Of a stretch of 64,000 bases of DNA, positions 46,993-55,806 are shown one piece after another. The stretch is from Micromonospora radicis (GTDB lineage Bacteria; Actinomycetota; Actinomycetes; Mycobacteriales; Micromonosporaceae): positions 146,970-210,969 of the forward strand of contig NZ_QXEC01000008.1 of assembly GCF_003583405.1 (NCBI RefSeq), written 5' to 3'. Position 1 is the stretch's first letter. Each line of letters opens with the position of its first letter. The notes beneath the pieces are model-generated. The model searched no databases. It saw nothing but the letters and a program-made list of their open reading frames with translations, and was not told the origin of the DNA. The translations under genes and the position numbers were made by a program.

Positions 46993-47001
46993 GTCGGTCG
47001 A

Positions 47002-48480
47002 TCAGTCGATCGGCCAGGTGTGCACCGGCTCGTTGGTGCGCTGCAACTCGGCGTAACGCTGCAACATGTGGTGCAGGGCGGCGGGCCGGTCGAGGCCGCG
47101 GTGCCGCTCGGTGGACCAGACCGTCGCGGTCTGCCACACCGCGCCGTTGCGGCCGGTACGGCAGCGCTGCTCGATGATGTTCAGCAGGCGATCGCGCTCG
47201 CGCGGAGCCACCCCGAACCCGTCGAGTCCGGCGGCGGCGATGGGCAGCAGCACGTCGAGTACGAGGGTGGTCACCGGCACCTCGCCGAGTCGCGGCCAGT
47301 GCAGGACGGCGTCCATGCCACGTCGGGCGGCGGCGTGGAAGTTCTCCTCGGCGGAGCTGAAGGTGAGCTGGCTCCAGATCGGACGGTCGGCCTCGGCGAG
47401 GCCTCGCACCAGGCCGAAGTAGAAGGCAGCGTTGGCGAGCATGTCGACCACGGTCGGCCCGGCGGGGAGCACCCGGTTCTCGACGCGCAGGTGCGGGCGG
47501 CCGTTCATGATGTCGTACACCGGACGGTTCCACCGGTAGACGGTGCCGTTGTGCAGCCGCAACTCGGCCAGTTCGGGTACCCCGCCGGCGTGCAGGACCT
47601 CCACCGGGTCCTCGCTCTCGCAGATCGGCAGCAGCGGCGGGAAGTAGCGGACGTTCTCCTCGAAGAGGTCGAAGATCGAGGTGATCCAGCGCTCGCCGAA
47701 CCACACCCGGGGGCGTACACCCTGGGCCTTCAGCTCGTCCGGCCGGGTGTCGGTGGCCTGTTCGAAGAGCGCGATCCGGGTCTCCGCCCAGAGTTGCCGC
47801 CCGTACAGGAAGGGCGAGTTGGCGCCGACCGCCACCTGCGCCCCGGCGATCGCCTGTGAGGCGTTCCAGTAGTCGGCGAAGCTGTCCGGGGCGACCTGGA
47901 GGTGGAACTGGAGGCTGGTGCAGGCCGCCTCCGGCGCGATCGAGTCGTTGTGCGTACGCAGCCGCTCGACGCCACGGATGTCCAGCTCGATGTCCTCGCC
48001 CCGGGCCCCCACGATCTGGTCGTTGAGTACGAGGTAGCGCTCGTTGGTGGAGAGGTTCTCGGCGACCAGGTGACGCTCGGTCAGCGTGGGCAGGATGCCG
48101 ACCAGGACGATCCGGGTGTCCGACCGCGCCGCCCGTTCGTTCGCGCGGTTGAGGCTGCCGAGCAGGTTCCGCTCGTAGTCGGCGAACCCGCCGCCGGAGA
48201 TCAACCGTGGGCTGGCGTTGAGTTCCAGATTGAACTGGCCCAGTTCGGTCTGGAACAGTGGATCCGCGATGGCGGCGAGGATCTCCTCATTGCGCATGGC
48301 TGGCTCGGCCGCCGGGTCGACCAGGTTCAGCTCGATCTCCAGGCCGGTCATCGGCCGGTCGGCGTCGAAGCCGAAGTCGTCCAGCATCAGCGCGAACACG
48401 TCCAGGCAGCGGCGCACCTTCTGGCGGTAGCGGACCCGGTCCTCCCGGGAGAAGGCGGCTCGGTCGACGTCCCTGCCCAT
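47002..48480 (-). CDS. Glutamate-cysteine ligase, GCS2 family
   Basis: 492 residues from ATG at 48480 with GGGAGG 6 bases upstream. MTGLEIELNLVDP (Glu-x-Glu metal site), GQFNLELNASPRLISGGG, HLQVAPDSFADYWNASQAIAG, VGANSPFLYG and NGTVYRWNRPVYD fit the carboxylate-amine/GCS2 fold. Such genes in actinomycetes may make gamma-glutamylcysteine (ergothioneine route, EgtA-like) or ligate other amines. No egtBCD genes are in the window, so substrate is open. Ends in a repeat array and long hairpin. Confidence 0.85.
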   Translation of the reverse strand: MGRDVDRAAFSREDRVRYRQKVRRCLDVFALMLDDFGFDADRPMTGLEIELNLVDPAAEPAMRNEEILAAIADPLFQTELGQFNLELNASPRLISGGGFADYERNLLGSLNRANERAARSDTRIVLVGILPTLTERHLVAENLSTNERYLVLNDQIVGARGEDIELDIRGVERLRTHNDSIAPEAACTSLQFHLQVAPDSFADYWNASQAIAGAQVAVGANSPFLYGRQLWAETRIALFEQATDTRPDELKAQGVRPRVWFGERWITSIFDLFEENVRYFPPLLPICESEDPVEVLHAGGVPELAELRLHNGTVYRWNRPVYDIMNGRPHLRVENRVLPAGPTVVDMLANAAFYFGLVRGLAEADRPIWSQLTFSSAEENFHAAARRGMDAVLHWPRLGEVPVTTLVLDVLLPIAAAGLDGFGVAPRERDRLLNIIEQRCRTGRNGAVWQTATVWSTERHRGLDRPAALHHMLQRYAELQRTNEPVHTWPID

Positions 48481-48741
48481 GTGTTCCTCCCGGCGCGCGA
48501 CGCGACGGAACGGTGCCGTTCCGAAGCGCAGTGTGAACCATACTCGGTGCCGCGCCCGTTCCAGCCGGTCCCGAAGATCGGTCCATTGCCGCAGTCCACC
48601 CGCCCTCCGAGGGCTCGAACCGTCCGCCGGAGCCGGGTCGACGCGCCCGCTGGGATCTCTACCCAGCCGACGCGGTGGGCCATCGGAGCGGGCCGCGAAC
48701 AAGCTGTGACGATTCGCACCGTTGTCGGGCCCCGGAAACGT

Positions 48742-48776
48742 CGACCGGCCCGCGCGGTGCACGCGCGGGCCGGTCG
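48742..48776 (-). terminator. Terminator of the yceI-like gene
   Basis: A 15-bp perfect stem (CGACCGGCCCGCGCG at 48742-48756) and 5-base loop, 14 bases after the stop codon. The stretch 48481-48741 is upstream of the ligase and shows no gene. Confidence 0.8.
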
Positions 48777-48789
48777 GGGCGTACGAGGA

Positions 48790-49371
48790 TCAGGCCTGGC
48801 GGATGGCCTCGCCCTCGATCTCGATCTTGATCTTCTTGCCGACCAGCACGCCACCCGACTCCAGGGCGACGTTCCAGGTCAGGCCGAACTCCTCGCGGTC
48901 GATCTCGGCGCTCGCGGAGAAGCCGAAGATGTCCTGACCGAAGGGGCTCCGGCCGACGCCTTCGAACTCGACCTTCAGCTCGACCGGGCGGGTCACGTCC
49001 TTGATGGTCAGTTCGCCGGTGAGGACGAACTCGTTGCCCTCCTGGGACTTCACGCCGGTGCTGCGGTACTCCAGCGTGGGGAACTTCTCGGCGTCGAGGA
49101 ACTCGGGGCTGCGCAGGTGCGCGTCCCGGTCGGCCTGCGCCGTGTTGATGCTGGCGGCCTGGATGGTGGCGGTGACCGTGGAGTTCAGCGGGTCCTCGGC
49201 GATCGTGATGGTGGCGCTGGCGTCGGCGAACTCACCGCGCACCTTGCTCACCATCATGTGCCGGGCGACGAAGCCGACCCGCTTGTGCGCCGCATCCAGC
49301 AGGTAGGTGCCGGCCGCCGGGATGGTGAGGCCGTTCCACTCGCGGGTAACCGACTCGGTGCTGCTGGTCAT
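48790..49371 (-). CDS. YceI-family lipid-binding-fold protein
   Basis: 193 residues from ATG at 49371. IPAAGTYLLDAAHKRVGFVARHMMVSKVRGEF, INTAQADRDAHLRSPEFLDAEKFPTLEYRS and LTIKDVTRPVELKVEFEG, then FGFSASAEIDREEFGLTWN, cover the YceI lipocalin-like fold. No signal peptide, so cytoplasmic. The family binds isoprenoids such as polyprenols. Strong TTGACA promoter upstream, next to a divergent MarR gene that probably controls it. Confidence 0.93.
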   Translation of the reverse strand: MTSSTESVTREWNGLTIPAAGTYLLDAAHKRVGFVARHMMVSKVRGEFADASATITIAEDPLNSTVTATIQAASINTAQADRDAHLRSPEFLDAEKFPTLEYRSTGVKSQEGNEFVLTGELTIKDVTRPVELKVEFEGVGRSPFGQDIFGFSASAEIDREEFGLTWNVALESGGVLVGKKIKIEIEGEAIRQA

Positions 49372-49423
49372 GAGAGACTGCCCTCCGGATGAGAATGTTT
49401 TGAGCCCAACGGCTGCGTCAGCA

Positions 49424-49454
49424 ACTATAGCGGCGGCAATATTCCCCCTGTCAA
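49424..49454 (-). promoter_or_regulatory. Promoter of the yceI-like gene
   Basis: Minus strand TTGACA (49454-49449) and TATAGT (49429-49424) with 19-base spacing. Near-consensus hexamers in the yceI/marR divergent region, where MarR should bind. Confidence 0.65.
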
Positions 49455-49473
49455 GTACTGCTAGGATGGGCTG

Positions 49474-49977
49474 GTGAATCCGAACGTGTTCGACGATCCT
49501 CGAATCACGGCTGTCGGCCTGCTCTTCGAGGTGCACGCCGGGCTGTCCGCCCGGTTCGCCGCCCAGCTGGATGAACACGGACTGTCAGCGGTCGAGTTCG
49601 AGGTGTTGACCCGACTCAGTCGCTCACCCGGCAACCAGCTGCGGATGACCGACCTGGCCGCGCAGACCTCGCTCTCCACCAGCGGCGTCACCCGGGTGGT
49701 CGACCGGATGGAACGCGACGGCCTGATCACCCGACGCGCCTGCCCCTCCGACCGGCGCAGTTCGTACGCGGTGGTGACGCCGGCCGGCCTCCAGCGACTC
49801 GACGAAAGCCTGCCCGGCCACCTCCAGCTCATCGAGGACTGGTTCACCGGCCAACTCGACCCGGCGGCGTTGAACGCACTCCTCGACGGCCTGCGCCAGG
49901 TGCGCGACGCGGTGCATCCGTGCGCCACGGCCGGCAGCAGCGGCGCCACCGGGGCGACGAACTCCGCCGTGTGCTGA
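49474..49977 (+). CDS. MarR-family transcriptional regulator
   Basis: 167 residues from GTG at 49474. Winged HTH: LSAVEFEVLTRLSRSPGNQLRMTDLAAQTSLSTSGVTRVVDRMERDGLITRRACPSDRRSSYAVVTPAG. Short Cys at the C terminus. Divergent from yceI; likely represses it, with inducer unknown (phenolic or redox signal). Confidence 0.92.
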   Translation: MNPNVFDDPRITAVGLLFEVHAGLSARFAAQLDEHGLSAVEFEVLTRLSRSPGNQLRMTDLAAQTSLSTSGVTRVVDRMERDGLITRRACPSDRRSSYAVVTPAGLQRLDESLPGHLQLIEDWFTGQLDPAALNALLDGLRQVRDAVHPCATAGSSGATGATNSAVC

Positions 49978-50143
49978 CCGCCGATGACGGTACCGTCCGG
50001 CAGCCCGGAACGCCGCTGTCCGTGTCCGGTCGACAGCCCGACCGTGACTCCCACCGGCAGAACGACCGGCAGAACCAGTCGGCTAACCGTCGATAGGCCA
50101 GCAAAACCGACAGATGCCCTGGCGGTGCCTCGCTAGTCTCGCG

Positions 50144-52702
50144 TCAACGGGGGCGCAATGGGGGGACCGGCGCGGGCGAAGAGCGAGGGGTGGCAAGAGG
50201 GGGCTTCCTCGCCCGCGCCACCTCCTCCATGTCCTCGGACGGGCCGCTCCGGGCCGTCGACAGCGCGTACAGCAGCTCCGCCTCCTGCGGCAGCAGCCGC
50301 ACGCCGGCCTCTCGGCAGGCCCGGTCCAGCCGGCCGAGCACCGTCGGATCCGACGTACTCGCGGCCAACCCCACCAGCGCCTCCACCACAGTCCGCCGGG
50401 CCGGATCCGCCCCGGCCGGATCACTCGCGGCGGCGAACCACTCCGCCGCCACCTCCCGATCCCCCCGGTGCAGGGCCAGGTGTCCCTCCACCAGCGCGCC
50501 GGTCCCGTCGAGCGGGCGCAGCTCGGCGAGCACTTCGGCGGCCTCCGCCTGCTGGCCGCGCTGGGCGAGCGCGAGCCCCAACGTGCCGAGCACCCGGCGC
50601 CGATGTCGTGGCGTGCCCAGGTCGGCCAGCGAAGTCAGTACCCTGCGCGCCTCGCCGGCCGCGTCGGCGTACCGCCCTTCCAGGCGCAACACCTCCGCGA
50701 CCGTGCCCCGCGCCAGCATCCGCAGGCATTCCTCCCCGACCTGCCCGCCGAGCCGGTCGACGACGGCCAGCCGGCGCCGGGCCGCAGTGAGATCGGCGAC
50801 CCGGATCTCGTGCCACGCCAGATGATGCTGGGCAACGGCCATCTGGCGTACCAGACCGGCCTCGGTGGCCACCGCCAGCACCGCCGTCGCCTGCTCCCGG
50901 GCCCGGTCCGCGTGGCCCGTTCCGGTCAGCAGGGCACCCAGCACGGTACGCGCCGCCAACTCTCCCGGGACGTCACCGAGTTCCCGGAACGCCGCCACCG
51001 CCGCCCGCGCCCTCGGCAGTTCCGCGTCGGCCGCGCCGTGTTCAGCGGCGAGCGACGCGACGCCGAGTGACGCCCAGGCCCGCAGCGCAGGATCGGCGTC
51101 GGCGGTACGCGGGTCTGCGAGCAGCCGCAGCAGCCACTGCCGGCCGGGCACATCGCGCCCGCGCAGTCGCCACCAACGGGGCAGGCTGGCGGCCAGCCGC
51201 AGCGCGGTCAGCGGGTCGTCGACGGCGGCGTACGCCAGCGCGGAGCTGATGTCGCCGGTGACCTCGTCGAGGCGGTGCGCGGCGGCGGCCGCCCCGGGCC
51301 CGACCAGCCCCGGTGCGGTCCGCTCCACGAGCCGGGTGACCACCCGGGCGTGCCGGCGGCCGATCACCGTCCCCTCACCCGCCCCGGACGCCTGCTCGGC
51401 GGCGTAGTCCCGGACCGCGTCGAGCAGCCGGAACCGGAACGGTCCAGTGCCACGTACGCTCAGCAGCCCCAGGTCCAGCAGCCGGTTCAGCAGTGGCACG
51501 GGGTCAGCGGTAATCCCGGTGCCGGCGAGCATCTCCTCGGCCAACTCCACCGACCAGCGGTTGCCGAACGCGGCGAGCCGGCGTAGTGCCGCTCGCTCCT
51601 CGTCGTCGAGCAACCGGTAACTGGTCGCCACGGCGTCCCGCAGCGTCTCCGCCACCGCTGCCCGCGCGTCGTCGCCGCGCGACTGCCCCGCCGCCCAGCC
51701 ACTGCCGGCCGCCATCGAGGTGTCCAGATCCAGCACCCGGTCGCCGTACCGGTCGAGCAGTTCGGTGAGGTCGAGCAGGCGACCCCGGGCCGCCATCAGC
51801 TCGATGGCCAGCGGCAGCCCACCGAGGCGCCGTACCAACGCGGCCAACGCCGGCAGTTCGGCGTCGGACGGCGGTTCCCGGCGGACCAGCGCCAGCCGGG
51901 CGGTGAACAGGGCCACCGCCGGGTATCCGGCGAGCGTCGCCGGATCGGTGTCGCCCGGCGGTGGTACGTCCAGCGGCGACACCGGCCGTACCCACTCGCC
52001 CGGCAGGCCCACCGGATGCCGGCCGGTGACCAGCACCCGCAGCGCGGGTACCGCTTCGATGAGCCGTTGCACCGCGCCGGCCACCGGGTCGGCCGCCCGT
52101 TCGGCCGCGTCCACCAGCAACAGCGCCGGCCGGTCACCGAGGCGGGCGGGCAGCTCGGTCAACCGAGCCGCACCGAGGACCGTCACCGCGGCGGCCAGTA
52201 CGTCGGCGCCATCCGATCCGGCGCCGACCAGGACCCCGGCGATACCGCCCGGATGGGCGGCGGCGACGGCGTGGCTCGCCGCCAGCGCGAGCGTGGTCTT
52301 GCCGACGCCGGCCAGGCCAACCAGGCTCACCACCCGTGGGCCACGCGGATCGGTCAGCAGCGCGAACAGTTCGGCCACGTCCCGTTCCCGGCCGATCAAC
52401 TCGGGCGGCGGTGGGATGTGCAGTGGCCTGCCGGGGACAGCCGGGCCAACCGTTCCGCGGGCGGCGGCCACGAACGCCGACCGGGCCGCGCCGGCCAGTT
52501 CGAGTGCGCCGGCGAGCAGCTCGACCGTGGTGCGCTGCGGCCGCGAGGAGTGTCCCCGTTCCAGGTCGCGGACCGTCCGGACGCCAATGCCCGCGCGGGT
52601 CGCCAGTTCGGCCTGGGTGAGGCCGGCAGCCAGGCGGTGGGCGCGGAGCAGTTCCGGCAGGTTCGGCGGTGAACCCGATGAACGATCATGACCCAGAGTC
52701 AT
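50144..52702 (-). CDS. XRE HTH + NTPase (NB-ARC/STAND) + TPR regulator
   Basis: 852 residues from ATG at 52702; an ATG-like start 4 codons earlier is possible. HTH 14-70 (LPELLRAHRLAAGLTQAELATRAGIGVRTVRDLERGH), P-loop VSLVGLAGVGKTTLAL at about 125-140, Walker B ALLLVDAAERA, sensor RVLVTGRHPVGLPGEW, winged-helix-like LLDAVRDYAAEQA, then TPR-type helices 470-830. This is the SARP-less STAND regulator architecture common in actinomycetes. A 15-base palindrome overlaps its start codon. Target unknown. Confidence 0.88.
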   Translation of the reverse strand: MTLGHDRSSGSPPNLPELLRAHRLAAGLTQAELATRAGIGVRTVRDLERGHSSRPQRTTVELLAGALELAGAARSAFVAAARGTVGPAVPGRPLHIPPPPELIGRERDVAELFALLTDPRGPRVVSLVGLAGVGKTTLALAASHAVAAAHPGGIAGVLVGAGSDGADVLAAAVTVLGAARLTELPARLGDRPALLLVDAAERAADPVAGAVQRLIEAVPALRVLVTGRHPVGLPGEWVRPVSPLDVPPPGDTDPATLAGYPAVALFTARLALVRREPPSDAELPALAALVRRLGGLPLAIELMAARGRLLDLTELLDRYGDRVLDLDTSMAAGSGWAAGQSRGDDARAAVAETLRDAVATSYRLLDDEERAALRRLAAFGNRWSVELAEEMLAGTGITADPVPLLNRLLDLGLLSVRGTGPFRFRLLDAVRDYAAEQASGAGEGTVIGRRHARVVTRLVERTAPGLVGPGAAAAAHRLDEVTGDISSALAYAAVDDPLTALRLAASLPRWWRLRGRDVPGRQWLLRLLADPRTADADPALRAWASLGVASLAAEHGAADAELPRARAAVAAFRELGDVPGELAARTVLGALLTGTGHADRAREQATAVLAVATEAGLVRQMAVAQHHLAWHEIRVADLTAARRRLAVVDRLGGQVGEECLRMLARGTVAEVLRLEGRYADAAGEARRVLTSLADLGTPRHRRRVLGTLGLALAQRGQQAEAAEVLAELRPLDGTGALVEGHLALHRGDREVAAEWFAAASDPAGADPARRTVVEALVGLAASTSDPTVLGRLDRACREAGVRLLPQEAELLYALSTARSGPSEDMEEVARARKPPLATPRSSPAPVPPLRPR
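52688..52702. promoter_or_regulatory. Palindrome overlapping the regulator start codon
   Basis: ATGACCCAGAGTCAT is symmetric at 12 of 15 positions around a central A. The ATG of the minus-strand gene is its last three bases, so binding there would block both transcription start and translation. Candidate autorepression site. Confidence 0.4.
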
Positions 52703-52791
52703 GCGCAGGGACACTACGGGCCAGGCACGACACCGGACAGGCGAGCGTCAAGCACCCGACCAGCCATCGCCGAAACCCGACAGCGGCCCGA

Positions 52792-52820
52792 CGGCCGGCG
52801 GGCTTCACACCCGCCGGCCG
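52792..52820 (-). terminator. Terminator of the acyl-CoA dehydrogenase gene
   Basis: An 11-bp perfect stem (CGGCCGGCGGG at 52792-52802) and 7-base loop, 7 bases after the stop codon. Confidence 0.75.
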
Positions 52821-52827
52821 ACCGTAC

Positions 52828-53982
52828 TCACATGCCCAGGTCGCGGGCGATGATCATGCGCTGGACCTCGGACGTACCCTCACCGATCTCCAGGATCTTG
52901 GAGTCCCGCCAGAACCGGGCCACCGGGTACTCGTTCATGAAGCCGTACCCGCCATGGATCTGGGTCGCGTCCCGGGCGTTGTCCACGGCGATGGTGCTGG
53001 CGTGCAGCTTCGCGATCGCCGCCTGCCGCTTGAACGGCTCGCCGGCCAGCATCCGGGCCGCCGCGTCGTAGTACGCCAGCCGTGCGGTGTGCGCCCGCGA
53101 CTCCATGTCGGCGATCTTGAACTGGATGGCCTGGTAGTTGCCGATCGGCTGGCCGAAGGCCTGGCGCTCCTTCGCGTACTTGATCGACTCGTCGACGCAG
53201 CCCTGCGCGAGGCCGACCGCCAGGGCGGCGATGGCGATCCGCCCCTCGTCGAGGATGCGCAGGAACTGGGCGAAGCCCCGGCCGCGCTCACCGAGCAGGT
53301 TCTCCGCCGGTACCCGGCAGTCGTCGAACGTCAACTCGTGGGTGTCGGAGGCAGTCCAACCGACCTTGGAGTAGCCGGGCGCGACGGTGAAACCGGGAGT
53401 ACCGCTCGGCACGATGATCGTGGACAGTTCCTTCGAGCCATCCGCCCGGATGCCGGTGACGGCGGTGACCGTGACCAGGACGGTGATGTCGGTGCCCGAG
53501 TTCGTGATGAACGCCTTCGAGCCGTTGATCACCCACTCGTTGGTCGCCTCGTCCAGCACGGCCCGGGTCTCGGTGCCGCCCGCGTCCGAGCCGAAACCCG
53601 GCTCGGTGAGCCCGAACCCGGCCAGTGCCTCGCCGCTGAGCAGCTTCGGCAGCCACCGGGACTTCTGCTCCTCGGTACCGAACCGGTAGATCGGCATCGC
53701 ACCGAGGGAGACCGCCGCCTCCAGGGTGATCGCCACGCTGGAGTCGACCCGGGCCAACTCCTCCAGCGCCAGGCAGAGGGCGAAGTAGTCGCCCCCCATG
53801 CCGCCGTACTCCTCGCCGAAGGGCAGGCCGAACAGGCCCATCTTGCCCATCTGCCGAATCACCTCGTACGGGAAGGTGTGCTGCTCGTAGTGCTCGGCGA
53901 TGACCGGCGCGACCACCTCGCGGGCGAAGTCCCGCACGCTGTCGCGCAGCGCCTGGTGCTCCTCGTTGAGCCGGAAGTCCAT
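52828..53982 (-). CDS. Acyl-CoA dehydrogenase, isovaleryl/short-branched type
   Basis: 384 residues from ATG at 53982. AFGLTEPGFGSDAGG-type FAD loop, WVINGSKAFITNSG, ERQAFGQPIGNYQAIQFKIADM, QIHGGYGFMNEYPV and EIGEGTSEVQRMII, where the Glu is the catalytic base of short-chain type enzymes. Next to carboxyltransferase, HMG-CoA lyase and biotin carboxylase genes on the same strand, so isovaleryl-CoA dehydrogenase of leucine catabolism is likely, with propionyl/isobutyryl as alternatives. Confidence 0.92.
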   Translation of the reverse strand: MDFRLNEEHQALRDSVRDFAREVVAPVIAEHYEQHTFPYEVIRQMGKMGLFGLPFGEEYGGMGGDYFALCLALEELARVDSSVAITLEAAVSLGAMPIYRFGTEEQKSRWLPKLLSGEALAGFGLTEPGFGSDAGGTETRAVLDEATNEWVINGSKAFITNSGTDITVLVTVTAVTGIRADGSKELSTIIVPSGTPGFTVAPGYSKVGWTASDTHELTFDDCRVPAENLLGERGRGFAQFLRILDEGRIAIAALAVGLAQGCVDESIKYAKERQAFGQPIGNYQAIQFKIADMESRAHTARLAYYDAAARMLAGEPFKRQAAIAKLHASTIAVDNARDATQIHGGYGFMNEYPVARFWRDSKILEIGEGTSEVQRMIIARDLGM

Positions 53983-54080
53983 CGGGTTCCTCCTGTGTGG
54001 ACGGGATGGCCCGGGCGCTCGTGACGCCGGGACGTGGCGGACGGCTGGACCGGTCCCGCCGGCTGAGCCGGGTTCCGCAA

Positions 54081-54137
54081 GCTCAGCCCGGTTCCGGCAG
54101 CTCAGCCCGGTTCCGGCAGCTCAGCCCGGTTCCGGTG
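54081..54137. repeat. 19-bp tandem repeat
   Basis: Three units of GCTCAGCCCGGTTCCGGCA (last unit ends TG) lie between the dehydrogenase and carboxyltransferase genes. GCTGAGC at 54062-54068 can pair with GCTCAGC of the first unit. Confidence 0.85.
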
Positions 54138-54171
54138 GCCGGGTCGGACGGCGGCGGTGGGTCGCGCCCGG

Positions 54172-55704
54172 TCAGACCGGGGTGACGCCGTGCCGGCGGC
54201 GGGAGAAGTGCCGGTCCTTGCTTCGGGCGGCGGCGAACCGGCGGACCAGTTCGGCCCGCAGCTCGTGCGGCTCGACGATCGTGTCGACCACCAGTTCGCT
54301 GGCCAGCCGGACGATGTCGATGTCCCGCTCGTACTCCGCACGCTTGGCCGCGACGAAGGCGGCCCGCTCGGCCTCGTCCTCGATCGCAGCGATCTTGTTC
54401 GCGTACACCGCGTTGACCGCGGCCTCCGCGCCCATCACCGCGATCTTCGCGGTGGGCAGGGCGATGGTGGCGTCCGGCTCGAAACCCGGCCCGGCCATGG
54501 CGTACAGGCCCGCGCCGTACGCCTTGCGGACCACCACGCAGATCTTGGGTACGGTCGCCTCGGAGATCGCCGTGATCATCTTGGCGCCGTGCCGGATGAT
54601 GCCCTGCTTCTCCACCGCGCTGCCGACCATGAAGCCCGGCACGTCGCTCAGGAACAGCAGCGGCACGTTGAACGCGTCGCAGAGCTGCACGAACCGGGTC
54701 GCCTTGTCGGCCGAGTCGACGAAGAGCACCCCGCCCTTGAACATCGAGTTGTTGCCGACCACGCCGACGACCTCGCCGTTCAGCCGACCGAAGCCGACGG
54801 TCAACTCCTTGGCCCAGAGCGCCTGGATCTCGAAGAACGAACCCTCGTCGAGCAGACCCTTGACGTACCGCCGCATGTCGAACGCCTGCCGCTCACTCGC
54901 CGGCACCAGCGCGGCCAGATCCACCTTGGCCGACGCGTCGACCGCCTCCGCGGTCGGCGGCTGCTGGGTCCAGTTCGCCGGCAGGTACGACAGGTAACGC
55001 TTGACCACGTCGAGCGCCTCGGCCTCGGACTTGCAGAGGAAGTGCCCGACGCCGGACTCGGCGCAGTGCACCTTCGCCCCGCCCATCGCCTCCAGGGTGG
55101 TCTTCTCACCGGTGACCATCTCGACCATCCGGTCGGAGCCGAGGTACATGCTGGCGTTGCCGTCGACCATGGCCACCACGTCGCAGAACGCCGGAATGTA
55201 CGCGCCACCCGCGGCGCTCGGCCCGAACAGCGCGCAGACCTGCGGGATCGAGCCGGAGGCGCGTACCTGGTTCCAGAAGATCTTCCCGGCGCCGCGCCGG
55301 CCGGGGAACAGCTCGACCTGGTCGGTGATCCGGGCCCCGGCCGAGTCGACCAGGTAGACCATCGGCACACCGGTGTCGTACGCCCGCTCGATGATCCGGA
55401 TGATCTTCTCGACGGTACGCGCGCCCCAACTGCCGGCCTTGACGGTGGAATCGTTGGCCATCAGGCAGACCTGACGCCCGTCGACGGTGGCGGTACCGGT
55501 CACCACCCCGTCGGCCGGCAGCCCGTCGGCCAGCGCGTTCGCGTAGAGCCCATCCTCGACGAACGATCCCTCGTCGACCAGCAGGGCCACCCGTTCCCGC
55601 GCGAACAACTTGCCCTTGGCCGCGTTCGCCGAGTGGTACTTCTCCGCACCACCGCCCCGAACACGCTTACCCAGCTGCTCCAGCGCCCCGTCGTCGACCG
55701 TCAC
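54172..55704 (-). CDS. Acyl-CoA carboxylase carboxyltransferase (beta) subunit
   Basis: 510 residues from GTG at 55704, preferred over a TTG at 55722 because GGGGTGGGGA is the better ribosome site. FARERVALLVDEGSFVEDG, GTATVDGRQVCLMANDSTVKAGSWG, VYLVDSAGARITDQ, FGPSAAGGAYIPAFCD and LFLSDVPGFMVGS are carboxyltransferase motifs of the MCC/PCC type. With the neighbouring HMG-CoA lyase, methylcrotonyl-CoA is the most probable substrate. A perfect palindrome (55731-55740) sits in its promoter. Confidence 0.92.
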   Translation of the reverse strand: MTVDDGALEQLGKRVRGGGAEKYHSANAAKGKLFARERVALLVDEGSFVEDGLYANALADGLPADGVVTGTATVDGRQVCLMANDSTVKAGSWGARTVEKIIRIIERAYDTGVPMVYLVDSAGARITDQVELFPGRRGAGKIFWNQVRASGSIPQVCALFGPSAAGGAYIPAFCDVVAMVDGNASMYLGSDRMVEMVTGEKTTLEAMGGAKVHCAESGVGHFLCKSEAEALDVVKRYLSYLPANWTQQPPTAEAVDASAKVDLAALVPASERQAFDMRRYVKGLLDEGSFFEIQALWAKELTVGFGRLNGEVVGVVGNNSMFKGGVLFVDSADKATRFVQLCDAFNVPLLFLSDVPGFMVGSAVEKQGIIRHGAKMITAISEATVPKICVVVRKAYGAGLYAMAGPGFEPDATIALPTAKIAVMGAEAAVNAVYANKIAAIEDEAERAAFVAAKRAEYERDIDIVRLASELVVDTIVEPHELRAELVRRFAAARSKDRHFSRRRHGVTPV

Positions 55705-55730
55705 CGCGGCTCCCCACCCCAACTCACCTG

Positions 55731-55740
55731 AACGATCGTT
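55731..55740. promoter_or_regulatory. Operator-like palindrome AACGATCGTT
   Basis: Perfect 10-base palindrome, 27 bases before the GTG of the carboxyltransferase. TetR proteins of branched-chain and acyl-CoA catabolism often bind AACGATCGTT-like sites; the TetR gene at 58458-59090 is a good candidate. Confidence 0.5.
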
Positions 55741-55806
55741 AGGCTACCCCACCCCGCCCCTCCCCGCACCCACCCGCACCCTGGGATTGACAACCAGCCC
55801 AGAGCC

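Noticed and set aside
47002..48480. Ergothioneine cluster
   Set aside because: Only one GCS2-type gene is present; no egtB, egtC or egtD in the neighbourhood, so cluster membership cannot be claimed.
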